Assembly: GCA_001600055.1 (NCBI GenBank)
Contig: BCIV01000008.1
Location: forward strand, 124,001-188,000
From: Filobasidium wieringae
Lineage: Eukaryota; Basidiomycota; Tremellomycetes; Filobasidiales; Filobasidiaceae
Length of the DNA stretch: 64,000 bases
Direction of reading: 5' to 3'
The translations under genes were made by a program, and so were the position numbers. Below the pieces are notes generated by a model. It saw only the letters and a list, made by a program, of their open reading frames with translations, searched no databases and was not told the origin of the DNA. Shown here piece by piece: positions 12,699 to 25,044 of the stretch; position 1 is the first letter of the stretch, and every line of letters starts with the position of its first letter.

Positions 12699-14227
12699 TT
12701 ACTCAATATGGCACAATTTGCTCCTAACAGGAACGTTCTGTTCCTGGCCCGGCTCAGGAAATCCGGACGCTTTGACACCTTTTCGCAGGAGAACGCAATG
12801 GGTGGACCCACCAAAGTGGAACATACTATGAAATAGGTAGAGTTTTGAGGATACCAATCAGAGCAGTAGACGATGTCTAACGGCTTACCCAAGCTGATCG
12901 CCCTTGTTCACGTGTTGACCTTCCTTAACGGTCGTCTCGCATGTAGAAACCTCAGTCATACCAATTCCCATGAAACACATCAGACCGATCTTCGGATTAT
13001 CGGCTTCGATAAAGATGATCGACCTAGTAGCTACTACGGAGATGTATTCTTGACTGGTGCACTCCCCGTTTTTATCAGCTCCATGCTCCGCGGTGAAATC
13101 CTCATAGAGCGGTTCGGAGAAGTAAGTCCCTTCGACCACGTAAGACTTCTTGATGGTACCGGATACGGGGGTATGCCATCGATGATAAGAGAGGGCAGAA
13201 AGGAAAGCTTGGTAGACTGTTCCCCCGACGAATTGTTCGGCGAGAGGATCCTGAGCGAGCATATCTACAACCGAGTAAGGTTGTCCCTTGACCCAGAACT
13301 TGTCTCGAGCTTTGACGTCGTGAGCGACCTTGTAAGTTTTACTCTCACAACAGTTCACAAGAACATCATCATTGTCGGGATCGGCGACTGGTCGAATCCC
13401 TGCCTCCCATCGGAAGGTCCTAGTGAAGAAGTCATCCCAACTCTTGAACCCATGATGATCTGCCTTAGGGTCGCAATGGAATAGCTTGTCAAACGATATG
13501 GGGTCCTTCGCTCCGAGATTGGCGACTTCCGTCAATGCTTTTGTGCCATCGGGACCAAACCATCCTTCCTTCCCGGTACCCAGAACACTTGCGCTCTTGG
13601 AGGAGCTCAAGTATTCTCCCCAGGTGTTAAGCACCTTCTTCATCATCTTATTAACCTTAGGGTCTTGAAAAACGACAAATCCAGCTCTGGTAGCCATCGG
13701 CCAATCGAGAAGTGCGTTAACGGGAACTCCGACGAGTCCGACGCTGTGCTCGTTTTCGTGCCACTGGGGAGCGGTGGTGAGAATATGATTGAGCATGGCT
13801 AAGAAGTGCTCAAAATCTCGAACTTGAGCGGTTTCTCCAGCAGGATCCGTCAAATAGGGCTTGCTGTGGGGGATCTGCGTAAGGTGTCAATCAGTAAATC
13901 CGATGCAAGACCCCACATGAAGCTGTAGACGACTCGCCTGGTCAAACATGGTATTGAACAACATGTAAAGCCGAGAATCATCCTCAACCATCTGCTTGAA
14001 CTCTTTCAAGACCGGCTGCAGCTCTTTGGGGTTTTCGTCCACATGCTTGACAACCTTCTTCATCCAGCTATGATGGTGCCGCTTGTCTTGAGGCAACCAT
14101 TGTCCAGTCTGCAGATAAAAATCGATGTTAGGAGTCTAGAACCGATACAGTGTAAGCTATGTGGCATCTCACGCACTCGGGGGACATGGTGTTCGTCTGG
14201 AACTTTGCGGTTCCTAGGGTCGGACAT
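12699..14227 (-). CDS. PsiD-like pyruvoyl-dependent decarboxylase (phosphatidylserine decarboxylase family)
   Basis: Related to the PSD family subgroup with an N-terminal PSDC region that includes PsiD, the L-tryptophan decarboxylase of Psilocybe. Exons: 14227-14177, 14108-13938, 13874-12889, 12825-12699, giving 444 residues (PsiD is about 440). Motifs shared with PsiD include TGQWLPQDKR, TRAGF, NTWGEYLSS, the HCD..GF.S.DDFF.R.F block, CCESKTYKV, YHRWH (H305/H308), FIEADN, GMTEVSTCE and HVNKGDQLG. Then comes MFHFGGSTH, where S410 is the expected self-cleaving serine that becomes the pyruvoyl group; the usual PSD motif is LGST. No transmembrane or mitochondrial signal is seen, unlike true PSD. 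Intron 13875-13937 is GC-AG. The start at 14227 depends on donor gtgcgt at 14176. The substrate (Trp, other aromatic amino acid or lipid) cannot be read from sequence. Confidence 0.87.
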
Positions 14228-15123
14228 CCGGTTGGTCGGTTACGACAGGTCTTATATCGCTTGCAGGGAAACAGGCAAAAAGGCGAGAGATCGTTGTTTG
14301 TTTTGATGTGGGAAATTCGATCTAGTGACAATCACTGGCAACTGACAACCAATCAACCAAGCAACTAGTATAACCAGCTTCCCAAGTTCCTGTAGGCGCC
14401 TGTAGATATTGATATTTATATCATCTCGCTGCGGCCTTGCATTGCACAGGAAATCTAAAACCGTCCGCCCGTGGTAACGTTCTAATTGCGTCTGACGTCA
14501 GAATTGCTGGATACGAATTCGTGGAGATACAAATTGATCGTATGTCCTTGAAATTAGTCATGATCTCGGCGATCACGAACAAAACTAAACCACATCAACC
14601 AATTTCATCACATCAAGGTAGCCGTCTCGAACGAATATCTACATACTCATTATTTCATCAGTCCATTCAACCAATTGACTGGCGCTTCATCGTCTCGATT
14701 CTTTCAGAATCGATCGGATTGATTATCAGGTGAGTCTACAGTCGTGATAGGTAAATCAGACACGCATGGATGAAGGCATATAGGATCAAATTCCCGGTAC
14801 TCAGAGAGATTTGGGACCTTTACACATTACAGTTCGGGTGGCTTTCGTTTTTATCCCATCTTGGGGCGTCGGACCTTCGCTATCCTCTTTTGTGCGAGTC
14901 CTTGTCCGTCCGCGGTAAGTAAAGGACCCTATATCTACTGATTGTGATGCTATAGTCAATACATACTTTCTTTAGAAAGTTCGCGTGCACTACTCAGCGA
15001 AGCAACTACCAAATCTGTCAAACTAGTGTTACTGTCGATCTAATAGCACCAGGTTCGCTCGCCTATCGATCCCTCTTGTGCAGAACTGACTGGTTGAGCT
15101 TCCGTCGCAGCCACTGTCATCTC
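14228..15123. promoter_or_regulatory. Divergent intergenic region (decarboxylase / P-loop gene)
   Basis: 896 nt between the start of the minus-strand decarboxylase and the start of the plus-strand NTPase gene. It must hold both promoters. Short ORFs only. AT-rich stretches near 14400-14450 and 14560-14650 are seen, but no defined operator was recognised. Confidence 0.5.
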
Positions 15124-18100
15124 ATGTCGGTTCTTGATATCAACCAGGCCTCGTTGGCCAAGGCCGTCAGTGATTCGGTGACTGACTTGGAGGTTCCCCC
15201 GCAGCGGAAGTCGCTTCGCGAATGGATCTCAGGTTGTGCTTTTGAATTCGAACAAAGTGGCTTAGACGATTATGAACTGGACTGTATCCAATTGTCGACC
15301 AAGCTTGACGGGTTCTCGGAAGTCCTGAGGCAAACGATCAAAGAAACGCATCTAGTTTTTCTATACTGCCAGACCTGGCTGCACGTGAGAACGCTCATCG
15401 CTCATATTGAGGAGCTAAATGACAAACAAAGAAGAATTCGCCTGTCTGAAGTTGAGCATCTATTTCCAATTAGTAACATCTCCGCCAAGACGGTCACAGG
15501 TTACACGGAAAGCGTTAAGGAAGCCGCACTAGATCCAACAGCAAGATCCGGAGGCGTTGACCTTGTTTTCGAACGTGCCAAACAGATATTCAACAAATTG
15601 GCTGTTGATGAACCTAGGGTGCCTGTCGCTAGTTTGACAGCACAGGATTTTTCGCAAGATTTCCTAGGTTCTGGAATAGACGATTTACAGCATAGGATAC
15701 GCACGTTGGAGCTGCAAATCGCCAGTAATGGCTCACGCTCCGGGGCCGCCTATGCCCGGGTCATGGCGATAATACAGTCGTCGGGGACCGGTAAATCAAG
15801 GACTACGTTGGGTCTCATGGAAAAGGAGTTGGGCTTGATGGTTTGCATTCGCGCAAGATTCAAAGGCTCAACTGTGCGACAATCACTGCCGGATGTCGAT
15901 TCAAGCGTCTTCCACGCGATCGTGACATCGGATGGTAATTTCATCTCTCCGCAGATTGCGACTCCCTCAGCTTCAGCCGATACGAGAGTGATTTCGAACC
16001 TCGCAGAAACATCCTTCGGTGATGCAGATCCAGCACTGATCGAAGGCACTATCATTCTCGCTCGTTGGCTTGAAGCCTTCGCTGAACAATTTGCCGCGTT
16101 TACTCGGCGAACCAAGCAGAAGTTTTTAGACAAGCAGGACACTTATTTCGATTCATTGAACTTCATAGCCTTTCAAGCTGCTGAGATACTGGACAATATT
16201 GTACCTGGTTACAGAACGAAGGGTAGTCCTCCAAATTCCGGATTTCTCGATAAAGGGGGATCTGCATTAAAACCTAGAGAACAGCTATTAGAGGATATCT
16301 CCGAACAGTTTAGGGGATCCGAATCTAGTTGGCATACATACGTGAAGAATCAATTGCTCGAGCCAATCTTAGATGATGATCGTATACCTTCCGGATGCTC
16401 ATCTGTCATCCATTGCAGTGTCATTTGCGCGGACAGGCTGAAAACCAAGTTTGCTGAATTGACAGAACTGCTCAGCGAAAGCGGTCGCTTCGCGTTTCTG
16501 GCTATTGACGAGGCTGGTTCGCTCGGCCAACGTCTTCCGCTTCTGCGTCGCCTAATGAGCTTCCTGTCTGCTCCTCGATTTTGGGTGTTGCTCCTCGACA
16601 CAAACAACAGAGTATCGGAGCTTGCGGGACACGCTGCCAGGACTCCCTCCTCCCGTTTGAGAGATGACTCATTGAGATTAGTTTCTCCGTTTATCAGGCT
16701 TCGCCATGATATCCACTTGCTCAGTCCGGCTAAATCCAGGACGGTCCCAAGCTACGACGATGTAGTTCTTGAGGGCAAGAAGTGCTTGAATCACGCGCAG
16801 CTGTTGACGTTTCTACCCAAGATGGGCCGACCTTTGTGGAACGATCGCTGGCTTAAACACTCGGGTCCAGGGATCCGCGTGCCGTCAGGCCCCGATGGGG
16901 TCAGTCTGGCAGGAGTTTTCGGGAAGCTGATAAACGATGCGCCTCCGCAATGGTTCGTCTCGCAAACAAAACCCAAATTAGAGCAGATTGCCGAGCAAGA
17001 CCTCGTCTTGATCATGGCTTGCTGGAGAGTCCCTCTTTTATTGACAGGTAGCCAAGGTAATGCTATCGGCGCCGTTCGATTGTGAGACTGCTGCTGTTCT
17101 TACTCAATGTCAAACTTCCAGGTGTATCACCAGAACTTAGCTTTCACGAGAAGCAAGTTGCGCATCATTTGCGTACGCTCAGCGGGCTTCACACAAACTC
17201 GCCTATCATCAAGTCTTTTGTGGCTTCTGAGCCTGTCGTCAGGTAAGCTTTCTTGCGGCTGTATGAGTCCTGTGCCGTTCGACATTAGCAGTCAATCCCA
17301 TAGTTTGGCTGTCACACACGCCTTCCGTATCGCACCTACATTGTTCTGGAGCTTAGCTATTGAGATGATCTGTGCTCAGGCTGGCGCTAGTCAGCTCTAT
17401 ATTGGTGAAGCTGGAGAAGAATTTGTTCGCATTATTTTGACGATGGGGCTGGATTTCTCGGTCGAAGCGCCAATCACAGCAATTCCGACTCGTTCAACAA
17501 AGGCAGTGCCGTATCTGCCTGAACACCTAGAGTTGATCTCGATCGAGACGTGGCTGTCGACTATCGTTGGCGTTGAAACTTTCCGAAAAACTTTTCCGGC
17601 AGAATTTCGAACTTGGGCGCGTTGTCACTGGATGAACTTTACGCATTGGTTGCGTCTCAACAATCAATGCACGGCTGAGAGTCCGTTGACTCACTCCACT
17701 ATTGTGCAAGCTTGGACTAGACAAACTGCATTGTTGGGTATTGTCAATCAGCCGGACTGGGACGCCCTGATAGCGTCTTACAAATCGACTGCACGCCCTC
17801 GAGCGAACGAGGTCTTCGATCCATCGCGAATCGTTCCCATTATCGTGCAAACTCGTACACGGAAGAGTTTTAACCCAAGCGAAGCAAAATGGAGTAAAGA
17901 TTTGGGCAAAACAGTCGCGTCGCTTCAGAAAGCTGGCAAAAAGCTCGTTCGATTGAATATTTACCTCAGTATACGTGGAAGACATTCGATCCAATATGCA
18001 ATGAATGACGAGCTCGACCACTGCATATATATTGGGGGACGCGGTTCTGACACGTTCGATCTTATATCGAGATTGACTGAAGCCAGTCAATCTGCTTTAT

Positions 18101-18228
18101 CGGCCCTGACTGGTTGCTTCGATGATTTGCCAGACAGCTCTTATCTCGATGATCATGGCAAGTACTTGGATCCACAGATGGAGGATTTCATGGATGGAGC
18201 TATGATGCGTCGCGATCAGGCGAACTGA
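15124..18228 (+). CDS. Large P-loop NTPase of unknown function
   Basis: Exons 15124-17056, 17122-17242, 17304-18228 give 992 residues. A helical N-terminal region of about 215 residues is followed by a P-loop in QSSGTGKSRTT (G221, K224, S225). A Walker-B-like FLAIDEAGSL follows (D462, E463). The next segment, DTNNRVSEL, could be a sensor region. The C-terminal 400 residues carry no domain I recognise. There is no signal peptide, membrane span or repeat array. The overall plan (coiled N-terminus, single P-loop ATPase with IDEA, long C-terminus) recalls the poorly described P-loop and Crinkler-like NTPase families expanded in basidiomycetes; that is inference. It has only two introns, unlike the intron-rich neighbours. 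Start is the first ATG of the frame; an upstream exon is possible. Confidence 0.7.
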
Positions 18229-18575
18229 ACATGCCATCACCCGTAAGTGTAATTTATTTTATGACAGTCAGACGGCACTGACCTGCCACTAAGCTTTCTC
18301 AGCAAGTTCGCTGAACAGGATCGTGAGCGTGATTCGTTAGCCACGAATTTAGCATCAGAGACTGTTGCAGTAATGTTGTATATAATCTATGCCTCAATAC
18401 ACACGTGATATATGAACACCGCGGATCACATTACTACGCGATCCTTGTTACCTATCCAGCGACCAGCAAACGCTCGTAGATTGTTAGATAACCTTGAGGT
18501 TTGATGCAATTACGTTCGATCGTGATCGATCAAAGTCACATCCACCTAGGGGAATATTCTATACGGGCTACCGCA
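18229..18575. other. Intergenic, 5' region of SEC26
   Basis: 347 nt between two plus-strand genes. The SEC26 frame has an ATG at 18504, but the conserved N-terminus [10 protein letters not shown] begins at 18576, so the rest is taken as leader. Nothing else recognised. Confidence 0.6.
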
Positions 18576-21500
18576 ATGGATCCCAACGCTACTTGCTATA
18601 CAATCGTCAATGATGACACGTTAATCGACTCCGGTGCAGCACCGTCCATCCCTGACTTCCGGAATGCTCTGCAGAAAGGTAGTGACGAGGTCAAGCTTGA
18701 CACAATGAGGCGAATCATTGTTGGGACATTGAACGGCCAGAACTTTGTGAGTCTGCCTTTTCCCAATGCTAGTCCGTCATGCGAATTGAATATCGTGGTG
18801 GCTCTGCTTCTCATCCAGACTGCTCTTCTCATGCCTATGATACAATATGTGCTGCCCAACAAGAACAAGCAAATCAAGAAAATGTTACATTTCTACTGGG
18901 AGTAAGGACTACATGATCAGGCCGTCTGGCTGCGAACCAGCTCACGTGGCTTTCAATCTCCACAGGATCTGTCCGAAATTGGATGACCAGGGCAAGTTGA
19001 AGCAGGAGATGATTCTCGTTTGGTGAGTATCTAGCAGCAGCAATCGCTTCGAGTTCATCTGACGTATAAGGTCTCCTTTCGCTCTCAGTAACGCTATCCG
19101 AAACGATCTGGTATGTTCGCTCAGCCTCCGTTTTCCACCTCATTAGTTGCTCAGGAGCTGATAACTACTACGCTGTTAAACAGCAACACCCGAACGAATA
19201 CATCCGAGGAGCTACTTTAAGGTTTCTGCAAAAGATCAGAGAGGCAGAGCTTCTCGAACCCCTTATACCCACCGTCCGCAGCTGCTTGGTATGTCTCTAG
19301 CTTGAAGCCGATCCTTTTACTGAAATCTACTGACCTTTCCATATTATTTTCTCGCAGGAACACCGGCATTCGTTTGTCAGGAAGAACGCTGTGTTTACGG
19401 TTTGGACAATCTATCAGGATCATGAGCACCTAATCCCTGACGCCCCCGAGTTGATGGAGACCTTCTTGGCAGCTGTGCGTTTGATTGTTCATACACCATC
19501 TAGTCGCGTCATTCAGCCTGACACTTGACTTGGTTCGCTGCTGCAGGAATCAGATATTACCTGCAAGAGGAATGCCTTCGTTACTCTTACAAGTATCGCT
19601 CAACCTGCTGCTGTTGCATACCTCTTGAATGCTTTCGAAACTGTAGATTCGATGGACGAATTGATGCAAATGGCAGTAATTGAACTGATCAGGCTGGACG
19701 CCAAGGGTGACAGTCCCAACAGAGTGAGTGGCTGGAGTGTTGGCTACGCTTCATCCCCTCTGATCGTACTTCAACTAGGCAAAGTGGATCAGGACTGTTT
19801 TCAGTCTCCTCACCTCTTCTAGTAACGCTGTCAAATACGAAGCTGCGACCAGCATAACCACCCTTACGCAGAATCCAGCAGCTATCAAAGGTTCGTACGA
19901 ATTGGCTCTGCGCTGCGACAACATGTGTGATTAATTGTCGATCTTGACTGCTCATTCGCAGCGGCTGCCGGGGCTTTTGCCGAGCTACTTGTGAAGGAAG
20001 CCGACAACAACGTCAAATTGATTGTCTTAGATCGTATTGACCTGCTCCGTGAGAAATATCCTCATGTTCTGGACCCGCTGGTCATGGATATTTTGAAGGT
20101 CATGACAAGGTAAGTCGTGCAGAAGCTGTCCTTGGAGAGCAAATCATGATAGTCACCAAACCACGTCATCAGTCCTGACATGGAAGTCAAACGCAAGGGT
20201 CTGAGCATCGCTTTAGAGATGATCACTAGTCGAAACGTCGAAGAGGTTGTTCTGTTCTTGAAAAAGCAGTTGCAGAGCACTTCAGAGCAGGACTTTGATA
20301 GAAGTGTCGAGTACCGACAACTGTTGATCCAGAGCATTCACACTTGCGCCATCCGATTCTCCGAAGTTGCCGCAAACGTTGTTCACGTCCTAATGGATTT
20401 CTTGGGTGATTCAAACAATCCCTCGGCAGTTGATGTAGTATCCTTTGTCAGGTAAGTTCTCATGTTTGTAGGCCTGAGCATGAAGGCTGATAATCACTTT
20501 CACAGGGAGGTTGTTGAAAAGTTTCCTGAATTGCGAGCAGAGATCACCGAGAAACTTATTTCTACGTTCGGCGACATCAAGTCTGGGAAAGTGTACAGAG
20601 GCGCATTATGGATTGTCGGAGAATATTGCGAAAATGCTGATGGTAAGCGAGTTTACAATATGATTGAAGACACAACCTTACATAGATAAACCGTCGCAGA
20701 TATCAAACGTGCGTTAGCCGAGATTCGACATGTCATCGGCGAGATTCCGATCTTGGCTTCTGAGCAAGTAAGTCCTCAGTGCAATTGCTCTGATTTTTAT
20801 GATCATACTAATGCTCATAGCTTGGCCTGCTAGCGTCTCTTGGATGAAGCTGAAGCTGCAGAAGACGTGACACCAGAGAAGAAAGAGGAACAGACCACAG
20901 TCACCAAGACTCGTGTTCTAGCTGACGGCACTTATGCTACTGAAACTGTCTACACTTCCGCTACGGCGCAAGCTCGGCTGGAACAGGTGAAAGCCGCCGC
21001 CAAACCCCCTTTGCGAGCTCTTGTTCTGGGAGGAGACTTCTACACCAGCTCCGTACTGGCCTCTACCTTGACCAAACTGACCCTTCGGTATTCGAAGCTG
21101 TTGGGAGACTCAAAGGCGGTCAACGCTTTGAAGGCAGAGGTGAGCTGCGTTCGATCGGCGACGAAGCACGAAAGCAATACTGAGTCCATCTTCCCCACCA
21201 TTCGCAGGCTATGTTGATCATGACCTCAATCGTCCGAGTCGGGCAGTCTCAGTTCGCTGCTATCCCAATTGATGAGGATTCGAAAGAGCGAATCATGAAC
21301 TGTATCGAGACGCTTGCAAACCTTCAAACTGCCAACACTGCCAGTGACATCTTCTTGAAAGATACCCGTGCGGCTTACACGAAAATGGTTGCAACGGAAG
21401 AGGTATGTCATTGGCAAGCCTGTTTGACTGGCAAGTCCTGATGATTACTTTGCAGAAAAAGGCGAAGGAGAAGAAGGAGAAGGACAATAAGAAGACGATA

Positions 21501-22769
21501 GTACAGGCAGATGATCTCATCTCATTCCGACAATTCGCCAAAAAGGCATTGGGCGACTCTGAAGATGTGAGTTCGGATGATAATTAATTCCACGCCTGGG
21601 CTGACATGACACACGAATGCAGCTCGATGCAGATATGTCTCGTGCCACTGGCTCCACGGAGGTTCGCGACGACTTTATCTCCAAGCTTAGTCGGATGATG
21701 CAGCTTACTGGCAAGTCATTGCGCAAGCTGGATCAAGCATTTTCTTGCTAATCAAACAACGGCTTCTCCAGGTTTCTCGGATTCGGTTTATGCCGAGGCC
21801 TGTGTAACGGTGCATCAATTCGATATCGTTTTGGGTTAGTTCAAGTTTGCAAAGCGATATGAACGCACGTTGATAGCGCTGTGAAATAGACGTCCTCATT
21901 GTCAACCAAACTGCGGAAACGTTGCGAGATCTCACGATCGACTTTGCTACCTTAGGAGATCTGAAGCTTGTTGAGCGGCCTGTACCTCACACTTTAGGGC
22001 CACACGCGTTCCATAGTATCAAGGCGACCATCAAGGTAAGTCTCTGGGTGGTCTTATGATTGTTGCCACGTGCCTGATTGGACCATGCGTGGGTGTAGGT
22101 TTCATCCACTGAGACTGGGGTCATCTTCGGGAATGTAGTGTATGAGAAGCAAGGAGCCGCCGATAGCAGCGTCAATATTGTCCTCAACGATATCCACGTA
22201 GATATCATGGATTACATCAAGCCTGCTCATTGTAACGAAGCTCAAGTGAGTAAGACGGCGTTGGTTATAGCCATCTCCTTGCTTAACCCTTAATTTGCTC
22301 GTTATGCAGTTCCGGAGCATGTGGACCGAGTTTGAGTGGGAGAACAAAGTAAACGTCAACACCATTATCAAGTAGGTTCATCAGAGTGATATGTATCTCG
22401 AGTCTTGCTGATCTCAATCCGTTGAAAGTGACCTTCGAGTCTACCTGCAACATATCATGAACTCTACCAACATGGCATGTTTGACTCCAGAGGGGGCTTT
22501 GGACGGGGATTGCGATTTCTTGTCTGCAAACCTTTGCGCACGCAGCTTATTCGGAGAAGACGCGCTTGCCAACTTGTCTATCGAGAAGACGGAAGAAGGT
22601 GTTATACAGGGACATGTCCGGATTCGATCCAAAACGCAGGGTATCGCGCTTTCTTTGGGTGAGCTTGCTAGGAGCCTTCAGCTTCGTCGTCTTTACTGAA
22701 TGTTACATGCGAACAGGTGATCGGATCACTCTTACGCAGAAGAATGGAGCTGCGAACTCGACATCCTAG
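18576..22769 (+). CDS. SEC26: Coatomer subunit beta (beta-COP, Sec26)
   Basis: Core subunit of the COPI coat for Golgi-to-ER and intra-Golgi vesicles. Twenty-two exons: 18576-18746, 18819-18901, 18966-19022, 19089-19110, 19184-19288, 19358-19474, 19547-19723, 19779-19890, 19962-20109, 20173-20451, 20506-20642, 20700-20767, 20834-21139, 21208-21402, 21456-21566, 21623-21710, 21772-21834, 21890-22035, 22099-22245, 22310-22371, 22429-22658, 22717-22769. They total 958 residues, the usual family length. The product begins [10 protein letters not shown], has KKMLHFYWE and [12 protein letters not shown] in the adaptin-like HEAT solenoid, then [10 protein letters not shown] and the appendage with [23 protein letters not shown] and [14 protein letters not shown]. 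One exon is only 22 nt. Intron 21711-21771 is GC-AG; its position is fixed by LTGFSD. All phases close. Confidence 0.95.
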
Positions 22770-22898
22770 AAAGTTGATACAAATGATTAGGAGTTCTGGT
22801 TGTATCAAAATATCTCTCAATTTTTACGATAACGACGATTAGCGAATCTTTCTGAACATCCAGCATGGTGACAGTTGCAAAACACCGATGCTCTTTCA

Positions 22899-25044
22899 TC
22901 AATGATTGTCGAGATTGCCCTCTTGCCTGACCAAAAAGCCGTCCAGCCGTACTTCATTGATTTGCTGCAAAGCAAACTCGCGGCACTGGTCGATCTGTTC
23001 CTGCGTAGTCGCCCACCTGGTTCGAGCTGTACAAGAACGATAACTCATCGGCCAGTTGAATGGTTCATTGAGGGCGCAACACATACCAACAATAGCCCAG
23101 CTTTTTGTTGAAGGCACTCTAAGCGGTTCAATCTCCCATTTCCATCCGCAATTTAGACCGGTCCATCCGAGCCATTTCAGATATGCCTTATACCTAGACT
23201 CCCCTTGTTCCAAGCCCTGCTCGAATTCTCCCTCAGGCATGTGAGGATGAGGTTCTGGGGGTACGAACGTGGTCTGGGAAAAGATACTGTTGAGGGTATG
23301 CAAGCAGCACGGTAGGGACAAATGGGGTATAGGCGTTGATGGGATCAAAGAGAGGTATGGTAGCCATGGCTTGTTGACCGAACATGGCTTAGCTTCTAAG
23401 AACGGCCGGCGGATCTCGGTCGGTGCTCACAGTCATCTCGTCCGCATGATTACCGACCAGAAACATGTTTTCTTGGATCGGACAGTGTTCCCTGCCGTGC
23501 CAACCTCCCGCTCGCCATTCATCGAGGTCTTGCGGGAACCAAGTAGGAGGATCAATGCCCTGTTCCGAAAGAGCAGCTTGAGTTTCCGCGGGGTACGTAG
23601 GCCATGTACGTCTTTCTCGCAATTCGATCCCTCTACCTTTATAGCCCTGTAAAATGGTGCATTATATCAGATCGCCGTACCCGGCCATGGGATTAGGAGA
23701 GCCGACATTTACCTCGGAAATCAAGATGTGAACCAGAAGGGCATTTCCCTGTGACATAGATGGTCTAGCTTCGTGACGAACTCATGTAACGATAAACTCA
23801 CGCAACCTAGATCCAGAAATCCGCCATCAGGTCTCCCCCAAGTATCCCAGGGATTCGGATTCTCGACACTGTCTTCCTTCTCTCGAGCTGGGTACATATC
23901 CTTCCACAAAAGCATCAAAAAGGTCGCAACGGCGACGTCCTGAGAGCGAGAGAAGAGACTGATCAGCTGCAACCTCTAAGGGAAACACATCTCTACTGAC
24001 TTTCCATACGTGTCGTTTCGTATCCTCCAATTTATTGAAACCAGGCTTGGATTTTCTTGAATCGAGATGCTTGTGTCGACCCTTCATGACTAGATATAAA
24101 TCTTGGAAGTTCGCACGCTCCACCAACACCTGTTTCGAAAAGCATCATCAACTAGCAAGAAACGTGGCGACCGAAGATACCGAACATACATCGTGAATCA
24201 CTCTTTTCTCGTAACCCCTTTCTGTGCCCCATCCGTGCTTATAGAGTGTTTCCAACAAGTGTATACAAGTCCGGAATGTTCGCGGAGGGAGAATCTTGTC
24301 AGCTGTGTCTTGGACTGTCCCATTTGATGCGATGCCTTGTTGAACTATATTTTCGGGCTTTACATGCTGATTGAAAGGCAAGGCCGCGATGCTGATTTGC
24401 GCCTGTGGGATAGTGTCCTTGTCCTGTGATGAGCCATAGGCGGGATTCGCTCGATACCTGAACGCTAACTTCCTGATAGCGGGGTGATAGAAGGGAACGT
24501 CTTCTTCCCTCTCAACGTCAGGTAGAAGTACTACTAGACCTTCATCTGGTGAACCATTCTGCGATTCGTTGGGGGTTGAAGAGCTGGTAAAGAATAGATA
24601 GTCTTGTTCCAACGACTTGTCAATGCTGGGTTTTTTCGGCAATAGTTTCCTGCGAATTTTCCTCTTCTGATGTAATCGATCAGAGCTGGGAGCGAACGTG
24701 GGCCCTTGACAAGCTTGTGTTGATGATCCGACAGCGGTAGAACTATCGTACAAGATCTCGGCTCTCAAGATCGAACTGGAATTGCGTTCGGGATGCAGAC
24801 ACAGCTCCTCCAACGTTACTAGGAACTTTCCACGATCTTCTCATCAACATTTTGTACGACCGGGTCAATTTCGATGTGAATGTCGTACCGATTCCAATGA
24901 AAAGTAAGCATCGCTCTGTATGACCGATATCCAACCTGGTTCATCCGTTTGAGCTAGATCACAGGCCAGATCAGGTATTATCGGGACATGTTTGGGTCGA
25001 GCGGGTTGTTGTTGCTGCACTATCTTGGGTCTGAGTGGCGGCAT
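22899..25044 (-). CDS. TRM44: tRNA (uracil-O(2)-)-methyltransferase Trm44
   Basis: Makes 2'-O-methyluridine at position 44 of serine tRNAs in the cytoplasm using SAM (family knowledge). Exons: 25044-24889, 24825-24190, 24129-24010, 23939-23802, 23748-23713, 23646-23431, 23369-23087, 23026-22899, giving 570 residues. The SAM-binding core begins with DVAVATFLMLLWKDMY. Motif I, FLDLGCGNALLVHIL (D347), is split by an intron after Cys350. It is followed by GYKGRGIELRERRTWP and IDPPTWFPQDLDEW. The catalytic-site motif is NHADEMT followed by PWLP (about 428-438), then LSLPCCLHTL. One exon is just 36 nt. Acceptors at 24826 (aaag) and 23370 (aacaag) are weaker than the others but are set by the conserved frame. 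SEC26 converges with only 129 nt between stops. Confidence 0.92.

Noticed and set aside
12699..14227. Calling the decarboxylase a true phosphatidylserine decarboxylase (PSD1/PSD2)
   Set aside because: It lacks membrane or mitochondrial signals and LGST, and has the PSDC-type N-terminus and PsiD motif order.
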